Positions 50,528-58,967 of a stretch of 64,000 nt of DNA are shown here, one piece after another. Position 1 is the stretch's first letter. Each line of letters begins with the position of its first letter. This DNA comes from Streptomyces ficellus (GTDB lineage: Bacteria; Actinomycetota; Actinomycetes; Streptomycetales; Streptomycetaceae), in contig NZ_JAUEPL010000018.1 of the NCBI RefSeq assembly GCF_030406405.1, positions 43,283 to 107,282 of the forward strand. The letters run 5' to 3'. Both the position numbers and the translations under genes were made by a program. The notes beneath the pieces were generated by a model. The model made no database searches and was not told the origin of the DNA. It worked only from the letters and a program-made list of their open reading frames with translations.

Positions 50528-53433
50528 CGCGCGCTCCCTCGCAGTTCCACCAGTTCCGCCAGCTCGGCGTCGGTCAGTTCGGTCAGCGCGCTCTCGCCCG
50601 AGCCGAGCACCGCGTCCGCGAGCTCCTTCTTGCGCGCCAGCATCGCGGCGATCCGGTCCTCGACCGTGCCCTCCGCGATCAGCCGGTGCACCTGTACGGG
50701 CTGGGTCTGCCCGATCCGGTACGCACGGTCGGTGGCCTGCGCCTCGACGGCCGGGTTCCACCAGCGGTCGTAGTGCACGACATGGCCCGCCCGGGTGAGG
50801 TTGAGCCCGGTACCGGCGGCCTTCAACGACAGCAGGAAGACGGGGATCCCACCGTCCTGGAAGCGGGTGACCATCGCCTCCCGCCGGGCCACCGGAGTGC
50901 CCCCGTGCAGGAACTGGGTGCGCACGCCCCGCGCCGCCAGGTGCCGCTCCAGCAGCCGCGCCATCCGCACGTACTGCGTGAACACCAGCACACTCGCGCC
51001 CTCGGCGAGGATCGTGTCGAGCAGTTCGTCCAGCAGCTCCAGCTTCCCGGACCGGTCCGCGATTTTCGGCCGGTCCTCCTTCAGGTACTGCGCCGGATGG
51101 TTGCAGATCTGCTTGAGCGCGGTCAGCAACTTCACCACGAGCCCTCGGCGTTCCATGCCGTCCGCCTCCGCGATCGCCGCCATGGTCTCGCGTACGACCG
51201 CCTCGTACAGCCCCGCCTGCTCCGCGGTCAGCGACACCGCCCGGTCGGTCTCCGTCTTCGGCGGCAGCTCCGGCGCGATCCCCGGGTCGGACTTCCGGCG
51301 GCGCAGCAGGAACGGCCGGACCAGCGCGGCGAGCCGCTCGGCGGCGGCCGGGTCGGCGCCGCCCTCCGCCGCCCGCGCGTACCGGCTGCGGAACGTGCCC
51401 AGACGTCCCAGCAGACCCGGCGTCGTCCAGTCCAGGATGGCCCACAGCTCGGAGAGGTTGTTCTCCACCGGCGTGCCGGTCAGCGCGACCCGTGCCTTGG
51501 CGCCGATGGTGCGCAGCTGCTTCGCGGTCGCCGAGTACGGGTTCTTGACGTGCTGCGCCTCGTCCGCGACGACCAGGCCCCAGCCCACCCGCGCGAGCCG
51601 TGCCGCGTCGAGCCGCATCGTGCCGTACGTGGTGAGCACGAACTCCCCGTCCGCCAGGCCCTCCAGGTCCCGTCCCGAGCCGTGGAAGCGGCGTACCGGC
51701 GTACCCGGTGCGAACCGCTCCACCTCCCGCTGCCAGTTGCCCATCAGGGACGTCGGGCAGATGACCAGGGTGGGGCCCGCCGCCGAGGGGTCGGTCTGCC
51801 GGTGCAGGTGCAGCGAGATGAGCGTGATGGTCTTGCCCAGCCCCATGTCGTCGGCGAGACAGCCGCCGAGCCCGAGCGACGTCATCCGGTGCAGCCAGTT
51901 CAAGCCGCGCAGCTGATAGTCGCGCAGGGTCGCGGCGAGCGCCGCGGGCTGCCCGATCTCCTGCCGTCCGCCCTCCGGGTCGGCGAGCCGGTCGCGCAGC
52001 GCCTGAAGCCACCCCGAAGGCTGTACGGCGACGGGGCGGCCGTCCACCTCCGTGGTGCCCGTCAGCACCGCGCCGAGCGCGTCGATGGGCGTGACCTTGC
52101 GGTCCTGCTGGTCCCGGGCGCGCCGCGCCTCCTCCGGGTCGATCAGCACCCACTGGTCGCGCAGCCGCACCACGGGCCGGCCGGCCTCGGCGAGCCGGTC
52201 CAGTTCCGCGCGGGTGAGTTCCTGGTCGCCCACGGCGAACCGCCAGTCGAAGGCGAGCAGGGCGTCGGCCGACAGGAACGCCGGCAGGCCCGAGGCCTCC
52301 GCCGCGTGCGGGCCGCCGTTTCCGGGCCCCTCCTCCGTGCCGTGCCGCCCGTCGTCCGGGGGGCCGATCACGGCACGCGCGGTCAGTGAGCGTGCCAACT
52401 GCCGGGGCCAGTGCACCTGTACACCGGTGGCGGCCAGCGCCCGCGCCGCCTCGCCCAGGAGCTCGGTGACCTCCTCGTCGGCCAGGTCGATCGCGTCCGG
52501 TACGGCGGCCGACAGCAGCGGGGCCAGCGCAGGCCAGGCGCGGGCGGCCCGCCGTAGCGCGAGGAGCGCGTCCATCCGCGAGCGGGGCCCGAACCGGTCA
52601 CCGGTCGCGCCCGCCCAGACCTCGGCGGCGTCCGCGACGAGCGCCGGGTCGCTGACGCTGTGCATCTGCAGGACGGCGCGGAAGGTGGGGCTGGTGGCGA
52701 TCTCCTCGGTCGTGTCCTCGGCCGTGTCCAGTCCCGGGACCTCGATGCGCAGCGAGAGCCGTACGCCCGCGTCATGGCCCGCCGCTACGTCCGCCGCCCA
52801 CGCCCGCTGCGCGGGCAGGTGCCGCGGCTCCTGGGCCGCGAACGCCGGGCCGCCCGCCGCGAGCGGCGCCGCCGGTGTGCGGGGCAGTGTGTCGGCCACC
52901 GCGTCGAGGAACGAGCGCAGCAGCCGCTCCGGTTCGGGCAGCAGGACCATGCCGTCGGCCGCCGTCCCGACCGGCACGGCGTGCGCGGCCGGCGGCATCG
53001 AGGCGGCGAGCCTACGCGTCCGCTCCAGGTCCTCCGGGCTCAGCGGCCCGGCCCGCCACGCGTCGTGGTCGGTGGCGCTGAGGCCCGGCAGGAGCAGCCC
53101 GCGCGCGGCCAGTTGGAGCGCCAGCAGGGCCGCGGCGCCCCAGAAGGCGGTCGCGGGGGAGGCGTGCGCGGACCACCGCGCCCGGGTGAGCACGGGCAGC
53201 GCGTCCCGTACGGACATCACCAGCGCGCGCACGGCACACGTCTGCGCGTCGGGACCGACGACGGTCAGCTCCTCGACGCGGCCGGGACCCGGCGGTGGCT
53301 CGCCGTCTCCTAACCGCCAGAAGGCGACACGTCCGGTGCGCGCCGGGTCGCCCTGCAGGAATACCGTGGAGCAGCGGGCGAATTGGGGGATAACGGGGAT
53401 CTCGTATGGCGTTGCTTGGGGAGGTCTGTGCAC
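50524..53433 (-). CDS. SNF2-family DNA helicase/translocase
   Basis: 969 residues. After a ~420-residue N-terminal part (SNF2-associated domain) comes the helicase: Walker A DMGLGKT, DEAQ box VVADEAQH, motif III LTGTPVENNLSELW, and the second RecA lobe with FTQYVRMARLLERHL, QATDRAYRIGQTQPV (motif VI). It likely moves on double-stranded DNA with the SWIM partner; cellular role unknown. GTG 53433 is a guess fitting relatives' N-termini; GAGGA lies 13 nt upstream, a little far. The frame is open to 53610. Confidence 0.9.
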   Translation of the reverse strand: MHRPPQATPYEIPVIPQFARCSTVFLQGDPARTGRVAFWRLGDGEPPPGPGRVEELTVVGPDAQTCAVRALVMSVRDALPVLTRARWSAHASPATAFWGAAALLALQLAARGLLLPGLSATDHDAWRAGPLSPEDLERTRRLAASMPPAAHAVPVGTAADGMVLLPEPERLLRSFLDAVADTLPRTPAAPLAAGGPAFAAQEPRHLPAQRAWAADVAAGHDAGVRLSLRIEVPGLDTAEDTTEEIATSPTFRAVLQMHSVSDPALVADAAEVWAGATGDRFGPRSRMDALLALRRAARAWPALAPLLSAAVPDAIDLADEEVTELLGEAARALAATGVQVHWPRQLARSLTARAVIGPPDDGRHGTEEGPGNGGPHAAEASGLPAFLSADALLAFDWRFAVGDQELTRAELDRLAEAGRPVVRLRDQWVLIDPEEARRARDQQDRKVTPIDALGAVLTGTTEVDGRPVAVQPSGWLQALRDRLADPEGGRQEIGQPAALAATLRDYQLRGLNWLHRMTSLGLGGCLADDMGLGKTITLISLHLHRQTDPSAAGPTLVICPTSLMGNWQREVERFAPGTPVRRFHGSGRDLEGLADGEFVLTTYGTMRLDAARLARVGWGLVVADEAQHVKNPYSATAKQLRTIGAKARVALTGTPVENNLSELWAILDWTTPGLLGRLGTFRSRYARAAEGGADPAAAERLAALVRPFLLRRRKSDPGIAPELPPKTETDRAVSLTAEQAGLYEAVVRETMAAIAEADGMERRGLVVKLLTALKQICNHPAQYLKEDRPKIADRSGKLELLDELLDTILAEGASVLVFTQYVRMARLLERHLAARGVRTQFLHGGTPVARREAMVTRFQDGGIPVFLLSLKAAGTGLNLTRAGHVVHYDRWWNPAVEAQATDRAYRIGQTQPVQVHRLIAEGTVEDRIAAMLARKKELADAVLGSGESALTELTDAELAELVELRGSAR

Positions 53434-53583
53434 AGCGCTGCCGCATTCCTCAAATTTGACTAGTGGGGATCCGAAGCGCCGAGGGTACCTGATCGGTCCC
53501 CCGCGCAGGAGCAAAGGCGCCGTGACATAGTCCACTTCGTGGCCGGGGTGCAGGTACCACCACCCCAGTACCCTGGAAAGCCC

Positions 53584-53601
53584 CCACCCGGTTCCGGGTG
53601 G
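53584..53601. promoter_or_regulatory. 8-bp inverted repeat in the helicase-desaturase divergent region
   Basis: CCACCCGG-TT-CCGGGTGG, perfect arms 2 nt apart, 90 bp before the desaturase start. Possible operator for the lipid gene. The rest of this 257-bp gap has a TTGACT (53456) but no -10 at the right distance. Confidence 0.45.
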
Positions 53602-53690
53602 TGATCCCATGGCTCTGGGCTATCGCTCATCCGTACGTTCACCAGGCCGGCGCGCATGTCCGCGCACGGGCCTACACATCCGGAGAAGCC

Positions 53691-54776
53691 ATGCCACAGG
53701 CCACCTCTGCCCTCGTCCTCCCCGCACCCATGGCACCTCCCGGTGCGCAGAAGGGCAAGCGCGGTTCCGGCAGCGAGTTCGCGCCCCTGCTCCGCACGAT
53801 CAAGGAGCAGGCGTTGCTGGAGCGGCGTACCGGCTGGTACACCCTCGGTATCACGGTCAATCTGCTCGGCCTGACGGCCGTCGCCGCCGGCCTTGTGCTG
53901 TTCGGGCACTCCTGGTGGTCGCTGCTGCTGGCCGTCCCGCTGGCCGTCCTGTCCGCGAGGGCCGCCTTCTTCGGTCATGACGCCGGGCACGCGCAGATCA
54001 GCGCCGACAGGGGCAGGAACCGGCTCATACAGCTGGTGCACGCCAATCTCCTGCTCGGCATGAGCCAGGAGTGGTGGAACGACAAGCACAATCGGCACCA
54101 CGCCAACCCCAACCACGAGGAGAAGGACCCGGACGTCGCCCCGGACGTCCTCGTCTTCGCCAAGCACCAGGCGGTCGGACACACCGGCCTCCGCGGCTGG
54201 CTGATCCGCCACCAGGCCTGGCTGTTCTTCCCGCTCACCACCCTCGAAGGGCTCGCCCTGAAGGTGTACGGCTTCCAGGCCCTGTTCTCCAAGGACGGAC
54301 CACGCCAGACGCCGCGCGAGCGTGCGATCGAGGGCGGCCTGCTCTTCGCCCACGTCGCCGGATACCTGGCCCTGCTGCTGGCCACCATGCCCCTGGGCCA
54401 GGCCATCGTCTTCGGGCTGATCCACCAGATGCTGCTCGGCCTCCACCTGGGCATGGCCTTCGCGCCCAACCACAAGGGCATGGAAGTGCCCGACCCGGAC
54501 GGCGAGCCCTGGGGTCATCTGCGCCGCCAGGTCCTGACCTCCCGCAACATCCGTGGCAGCGTCCTGACCGACTGGTTCCTGGGCGGCTTGAACTACCAGG
54601 TCGAGCACCACCTCTTCCCCAGCATGGCCCGGCCCCACCTGCGGCTCGCCCAGCCCGTGGTGCGCGCCCACTGCCGCGCGCTGGGTATTCGTTACACGGA
54701 GACGGGTTTCATCGACTCGTACCGCCAGGCGCTGGGGCATCTGTACGAGGTCGGTGCGCCTCTCCGTATGGCCTGA
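53691..54776 (+). CDS. Membrane fatty acid desaturase
   Basis: 361 residues with four or more membrane segments and the three His boxes of front-end/acyl-lipid desaturases: HDAGH (96-100), HNRHH (133-137) and QVEHH in the C-terminal part (near 310). The Gln in the third box is typical of delta-6-type/front-end enzymes, but bacterial members with it often act at delta-9 or delta-10; no cytochrome b5 domain is present. It introduces a double bond into membrane acyl chains, requiring a separate ferredoxin or reductase. ATG 53691 with CGGAG 7 nt upstream. Confidence 0.9.
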   Translation: MPQATSALVLPAPMAPPGAQKGKRGSGSEFAPLLRTIKEQALLERRTGWYTLGITVNLLGLTAVAAGLVLFGHSWWSLLLAVPLAVLSARAAFFGHDAGHAQISADRGRNRLIQLVHANLLLGMSQEWWNDKHNRHHANPNHEEKDPDVAPDVLVFAKHQAVGHTGLRGWLIRHQAWLFFPLTTLEGLALKVYGFQALFSKDGPRQTPRERAIEGGLLFAHVAGYLALLLATMPLGQAIVFGLIHQMLLGLHLGMAFAPNHKGMEVPDPDGEPWGHLRRQVLTSRNIRGSVLTDWFLGGLNYQVEHHLFPSMARPHLRLAQPVVRAHCRALGIRYTETGFIDSYRQALGHLYEVGAPLRMA

Positions 54777-54856
54777 GCGGCGAACGTGGAACCGTGCCGC
54801 TCGATCGCACGTTCATAGGGCAGGAAGCGGCCGCGGCCGTGAAGGAGGCGTCGGAC

Positions 54857-55039
54857 ATGTCGACAAGGACGAAGATCGTCATCGGGGGAGTGGCTGTGGG
54901 CCTTCTCCTGTGGCCGCTGATCGGGTTCTGGCTGTCCCTGCTGGTGGTGCTCGGCGTCCCGGCCGTCGCCTACCTGGCACTGGACCCGGGCCAGCGGCGC
55001 AGGCTGCGCCGCGTGAGCCGCAAGGAACTCGGCCGCTGA
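54857..55039 (+). CDS. Small membrane protein
   Basis: 60 residues: a basic start, one or two membrane segments (IVIGGVAVGLLLWPLIGFWL, LLVVLGVPAVAYLAL) and an Arg-rich tail (RRRLRRVSRKELGR). Common unnamed streptomycete protein. GAAGGAGGCG lies 7 nt before ATG 54857. It follows the desaturase gene by 80 nt on the same strand. Confidence 0.7.
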   Translation: MSTRTKIVIGGVAVGLLLWPLIGFWLSLLVVLGVPAVAYLALDPGQRRRLRRVSRKELGR

Positions 55040-55056
55040 CGGGCCACGCATGACCA

Positions 55057-55147
55057 GTACGGCAGAGGCCGGCACGGCAGAGGGTCGGTACGACAGAGGC
55101 CGGTACGACAGAGGCCGGTACGGCAGAAGCCGGTAAAACGGAGGCCG
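55057..55147. repeat. 15-bp tandem repeat, 6 copies
   Basis: Six units of GTACGGCAGAGGCCG and variants (one unit is 16 bp) fill the gap before the MOSC gene, ending 24 nt before its start. Confidence 0.92.
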
Positions 55148-55170
55148 CACAACAGAGGGGGGTCCGCTCG

Positions 55171-55713
55171 ATGGGCGGGAGAGTCACGGCGGTCAGCAGT
55201 AACGGGCAGTACACGTTCACCAAGCCCAACCGGCCGGTCATCAGGCTGCTGGCGGGACTCGGTGTCGAGGGGGACGTGCACGCGGGGGCCACGGTCAAGC
55301 ACCGCTCGCGCATGGCGCAGGACCCGACGCAGCCGAACCTCCGGCAGGTGCACCTCATCCATGAGGAACTCTTCGACGAACTGGCCGAGGCGGGCTTCAC
55401 CGTCGCCCCGGGCGACCTCGGCGAGAACATCACCACCCGGGGAGTGGACCTGCTCGGCCTGCCCACCGGCACCCTGCTGCGCATAGGCGCACAAGCCGTC
55501 GTCGAGGTCACCGGCCTGCGCAATCCCTGCTTGCAGATCGACAATTTCCAGGACGGGCTGCTCAAGCAGGTCGTCGGCCGTGACGAGGCAGGCGCCATCG
55601 TCCGCAAGGCCGGGATCATGGGCATCGTGAAAGCCGCGGGATCCGTACGGCCGGGGGACCCGGTCGAGGTGGAGCTTCCGGCCGCCCCGCACCGCCCCCT
55701 GGAGCGGGTCTGA
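55171..55713 (+). CDS. MOSC-domain protein
   Basis: 180-residue stand-alone MOSC domain. HVLR-type region HLIHEELFDELAEAGF and the conserved cysteine in LRNPCLQID (~117) follow GDLGENITTRGVDLL. MOSC proteins handle sulfur on the molybdenum cofactor or detoxify N-hydroxylated compounds; no partner is nearby. ATG 55171 with GGGG at ~8 nt; it sits directly after the 15-bp repeat array. Confidence 0.88.
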   Translation: MGGRVTAVSSNGQYTFTKPNRPVIRLLAGLGVEGDVHAGATVKHRSRMAQDPTQPNLRQVHLIHEELFDELAEAGFTVAPGDLGENITTRGVDLLGLPTGTLLRIGAQAVVEVTGLRNPCLQIDNFQDGLLKQVVGRDEAGAIVRKAGIMGIVKAAGSVRPGDPVEVELPAAPHRPLERV

Positions 55714-55764
55714 GCCCGGCACCTTGTGGGTACCCGCCCGGCCGGAACACCGGAGGGAGAGACC

Positions 55765-55959
55765 ATGGACGACAAGCGGCTCCAAGGCGAGGGTCACGAG
55801 GGTGCGGGCATACCGAGGGACCTGCCGGACGAGCAGGCCGGCAACCGCCCCGACCACTGGGACCCCGACCTGTCGGAGGCGGCGGAGGGGGATCTGCCGG
55901 ACGGGACGCCCGCCGAGGACACGCCCGAGGACGGTGACGCCGCCGAACCCAGCGGGTGA
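55765..55959 (+). CDS. Small acidic hypothetical protein
   Basis: 64 residues, highly acidic and Pro/Gly-rich (GIPRDLPDEQAGNRPDHWDPDLSEAAEGDLPDG ...), no hydrophobic segment, probably disordered. GGAGGGAG lies 5 nt before ATG 55765, a strong ribosome site that supports translation. Function unknown. It is 51 nt after the MOSC gene. Confidence 0.65.
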   Translation: MDDKRLQGEGHEGAGIPRDLPDEQAGNRPDHWDPDLSEAAEGDLPDGTPAEDTPEDGDAAEPSG

Positions 55960-56006
55960 GGGGGCGGACGGGCGGCGGACGATCAGGGCCGCCCGCGTGG
56001 TCGGCG

Positions 56007-56981
56007 TCAGGCCGGACGTACCGCCATCGCGTCGAGAGCGGCCAGCAGAGCCGGCAGGTTCGGGCCACGGCCGACCGGCAGCACCTCGCGGGGCATCTCG
56101 TCCAGCAGGACGAAGGCCATGTCGTCCGTCCGGGCCACCAGTGACCAGCCGGGCCCGTCCGCCCGGAGCGTGCGAGCGCCGCCGGGCGCGAAACCGGAGC
56201 GCACGCGACCGGGCGGGGGCGGCTCCTCCAGGTAGCCGCGCAGCTCTGCCAGTACGCGCCTGAGGCGGCCGTGCCGGTCGTCGCCGCGCCGGTTGCCGGC
56301 CCGTTCCTCCTCGGCGGCTGCCGGAGCGCCGCCGCCCATGGAGCCGTCCCCGTGCCCGGAGCCGTCCTCGCGCATGGGCCCGTTCCCGCGCCCGTCACCG
56401 TTCCCGCGCATGGGCCCCTCACCGCGCCCGGGGCCGTCGCCGTCCCGCTCCGGTGGTTTGGCGAAGTCGCTCTCGCCGAGCTGCTCCCGCCAGGCCATCC
56501 ACCGTAGGGCGACCTCGTCCGCGCCCAGCCGGCGCTGGGCCGGGCCCCACTGCCCGGGGTCGGGCGGCCTCAGCGGTCCCGGTTCGCCTGCGGCCGTTTC
56601 AGGGTCATGGGGCGCGGGCACCTGGGGCGCGGCGACCGCCAGGGCCAGCGGCCAGCCCGGAAGGGCGACGACGACGCTCCCCTCGTCGGGGGACAGGTCG
56701 TAGTCCATCCCGCAGTCCCACGAGGCGATCGCCACCGCGACCAGCGACACGTCGTCGACCACGACCGTCCACCGCGCGCCCTCGCCGTCCTGGCCGAGCA
56801 CCAGCCCGTACCCCTCGGCGTACGGTTCGAGCCCCAGGGCCGCGCACGCCTCCGGATAGTCGTCACCGAGCACGCTCGGGAACTGCGCGGGGGTCAGCAG
56901 CACGGCCGTCAGGACGTACAGCGTGTCGTCCTGCGCGGTGCCCACGGCGTCACGGGCGTCAACCGGTTCCGGTCCGGCCAT
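56007..56981 (-). CDS. Hypothetical protein with central Gly-rich linker
   Basis: 324 residues, family not recognised. Residues ~1-125 look like a compact domain (TLYVLTAVLLTPAQFPSVLGDDYPEAC, WDCGMDYDLSPDEGSVVVALPGWPL); ~165-235 is a Gly/Asp/Arg low-complexity linker (DGDGPGRGEGPMRGNGDGRG); the end is a second domain (WSLVARTDDMAFVLLDEMPREVLPVGRG). The two ends resemble each other weakly (hydrophobic strands with acidic turns). ATG 56981 has GGGGAGG upstream. Function unknown. Confidence 0.7.
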   Translation of the reverse strand: MAGPEPVDARDAVGTAQDDTLYVLTAVLLTPAQFPSVLGDDYPEACAALGLEPYAEGYGLVLGQDGEGARWTVVVDDVSLVAVAIASWDCGMDYDLSPDEGSVVVALPGWPLALAVAAPQVPAPHDPETAAGEPGPLRPPDPGQWGPAQRRLGADEVALRWMAWREQLGESDFAKPPERDGDGPGRGEGPMRGNGDGRGNGPMREDGSGHGDGSMGGGAPAAAEEERAGNRRGDDRHGRLRRVLAELRGYLEEPPPPGRVRSGFAPGGARTLRADGPGWSLVARTDDMAFVLLDEMPREVLPVGRGPNLPALLAALDAMAVRPA

Positions 56982-57120
56982 GGCGGCCTCCCCTCCCAAG
57001 CTCGTCGGCGCACCATAACCAGCGAGTAACCCAGGCGTCGAGGGTCCGGCCGCTCCCGGTGACGCCGCCGGACCGACGACGTCGGCAGGACGGCAGGACT
57101 GCAGGATGGGCAGGACGGCA

Positions 57121-57420
57121 TCAGGCAGCCGGCAGGCCGAGAAGGCTACGAGCCACGGTCTGCGGGGACTCGTTCCGCTCGCGGGCGAGCGCGATGACCG
57201 CGCGGCAGGCCAGTTCGCCCACCCCGAAGGACAGGGCCTCGGGCGACACCCAGCTCTCGGCCTCGTCGATCCGCTCCTGGTCGTCCTCCGCACACGCGGC
57301 CACATAGGCCGCGGCGGCCTCGAAGATGTTGTGCTGGCGGTGGTCGTGCCGACCCTGCCCGGAGCCGTTCTTCCGTTCCGACGCGGGCAACCTCATCAAC
57401 GTACGGAGTCTGCTGAACAC
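57121..57420 (-). CDS. Small hypothetical soluble protein
   Basis: 99 residues, not recognised. After a basic start (MFSRLRTLMRLPASERKNG) comes a helical part (FEAAAAYVAACAEDDQERIDEAESWVSPEALSFGVGELACRAVIALARERN). GTG 57420 is preferred with GGGAAGG 8 nt upstream; GTG 57429 is also in frame. GACTCT ... AGAGTC (6-bp arms, 13 nt apart) lies upstream. Confidence 0.6.
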   Translation of the reverse strand: MFSRLRTLMRLPASERKNGSGQGRHDHRQHNIFEAAAAYVAACAEDDQERIDEAESWVSPEALSFGVGELACRAVIALARERNESPQTVARSLLGLPAA

Positions 57421-57565
57421 CGGGCCCACCTTCCCGCTGCGCGGCGGCGATCACCGCCGGTCTTGCGACGACTCTGAACCTCCAACGTAGAGTCGGACCT
57501 ACGACGACAGAAGGGGGAGGGCAGGGGAGGGGGCGGCGGGGCCGGATGCCGGGCACCCCGTTGCG

Positions 57566-58165
57566 TCAGTCCTGACGTACCGCGAGGGCGAGGAAACGGT
57601 TGTCCTCGTCCACGTACGAGACCATGCGCCAGCCCGAACCAGCGAGCAGGGGGCCCAGATTCGGCTCGGCGCGCAGGTCGTCGTCGGTGATGTGCCGCCC
57701 GTGGCGCGCTGCCAGCGCGGCGCGGCCGACGGGGTGGAAGAGCGCCAGCCGGCCGCCCGGCCGTACGACACGGGCCAACTCCCGCAGATCGTCGGCCGGG
57801 CGCGGCAGATGCGAGATGAGCCCCGCCCCGAATACCGCGTCGAGCGCCGCCTCCCGCAACGGCAGTCGCCCCACGTCGGCGAGCAGCAGCGTCCCGCAGC
57901 CGTCCCGTCCCGCCCGTACCGCCTCCTCCAGCATGGCGGGCGTCAGGTCGACGCCGATGACCGTCCCGTGGGGGCCGACCGCATCACGGAGGGGCGGCAG
58001 TGCGCGCCCGGTGCCGCAGCCCGCGTCCAGCACGGCGTCACCGGGCCGTAGCCCGACCTCCGCGACGGCCGCTGCGTACGCCGGCCCGTCGTCGGGGAAC
58101 CGCGCGTCCCAGTCGGCGGCCCGTGCCGTGAAGAAGTCCTGCACATGTGCGTGGTCGTCGGCCAT
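57566..58165 (-). CDS. SAM-dependent methyltransferase (class I)
   Basis: 199 residues. The SAM site VLDAGCGTGRALPPLR (motif I, ~50-65), VIGVDLTPAMLEEA (motif II) and VRPGGRLALFHPVG are intact. Small enough to be a stand-alone enzyme; the acceptor is unknown. ATG 58165 has GAGGG ~10 nt upstream; GTG 58183 is possible. Confidence 0.85.
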   Translation of the reverse strand: MADDHAHVQDFFTARAADWDARFPDDGPAYAAAVAEVGLRPGDAVLDAGCGTGRALPPLRDAVGPHGTVIGVDLTPAMLEEAVRAGRDGCGTLLLADVGRLPLREAALDAVFGAGLISHLPRPADDLRELARVVRPGGRLALFHPVGRAALAARHGRHITDDDLRAEPNLGPLLAGSGWRMVSYVDEDNRFLALAVRQD

Positions 58166-58204
58166 ACGGACATGATCCCTCACCCATCACCGACCGTACG
58201 GTGC

Positions 58205-58257
58205 GGTACGGCGGGTAAGGCGGTACGGCGGGTACGGCGGGTACGGCGGGTACGGCA
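58205..58257. repeat. 9-bp tandem repeat
   Basis: GGTACGGCG in at least four consecutive copies (58222-58257) with an earlier broken copy from 58205, in the gap between the divergent methyltransferase and DUF742 genes. Confidence 0.85.
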
Positions 58258-58379
58258 CCGTACCGGCGCACACGTTCGAGCGCGGCACGATCGTTCAGGG
58301 TCAGCCCGTTGTCATATTCCGTCAGCTTTCGAATGCGCCCCCCGCGTGCGCCCCCGGCCGGGTCTAGCGTCCCTGAGTC

Positions 58380-58835
58380 ATGGGACACCTTGACCACGCC
58401 ACTTTCGGCTGGCTGACCCCCGTGACCGACGACAGCGGCACCGCCCCGCACGTGGCCGGGAGCCACTGGTACGACACCGACGCCGGGCCCCTCGTGCGTC
58501 CTTATGCCATGACCGGGGGCCGCGCCAAACCCGGCCAGAGCAACGTACGGTTCGACCTCATCGCGCTTGCCGTCGTCGACGACGATCGGCCCCGCGCAGC
58601 CGAGGAAACCCTCCTCAGTCCGGAACACCGGGCCCTTCTGTTCCTGTGCCGCGCCCAAACCCAATCCGTGGCCGATTTGGCCGTCGACACCGACCTGCCT
58701 GTCGGAGTGGTCCGCGTCCTCCTCGGCGACCTCCTGGAAGCCGGTTACGTACGGGTCAGCCGACCCGTACCGCCCGCGCAGCTGCCCGACGAACGGATCC
58801 TTGAGGAGGTGATCCATGGCCTGAGGGGTTTGTAG
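58380..58835 (+). CDS. DUF742 conservon protein (CvnC-like)
   Basis: 151-residue DUF742 protein. VRPYAMTGGRAKP, the LSPEHRALLFLCRAQTQSVADLAVDTDLPVGVVRVLLGDLLEAGYV winged-helix-like core and the C-terminal ILEEVIHGLRGL are all typical. DUF742 proteins normally stand between a roadblock protein and a GTPase in conservons, membrane-linked signalling operons; here neither the kinase nor the GTPase gene is adjacent. TCTAGC at 58362 could be a -10 close to ATG 58380. A 9-bp repeat follows the stop. Confidence 0.88.
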   Translation: MGHLDHATFGWLTPVTDDSGTAPHVAGSHWYDTDAGPLVRPYAMTGGRAKPGQSNVRFDLIALAVVDDDRPRAAEETLLSPEHRALLFLCRAQTQSVADLAVDTDLPVGVVRVLLGDLLEAGYVRVSRPVPPAQLPDERILEEVIHGLRGL

Positions 58836-58898
58836 CCGGTGAAGGAGCCGAGGGAGGAGCCGTCCAACGAGCCAGTCCAGCGGCCAATCCAGCGGCCT

Positions 58899-58947
58899 GT
58901 CCGGCCCGTCCGGCGCGTCCGGCCCGTCCGGCGCGTCCGGCGCGTCC
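58899..58947. repeat. 9-bp tandem repeat, 5 copies
   Basis: GTCCGGCCC/GTCCGGCGC alternate five times between the convergent DUF742 and hydrolase genes. Confidence 0.88.
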
Positions 58948-58967
58948 ACGGGCCACCCGTACCGGCC

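Noticed and set aside
53434..53610. Longer start for the SNF2 protein
   Set aside because: The extra 59 residues do not look like helicase relatives and would run across the shared promoter region; GTG 53433 was taken instead, with some doubt.
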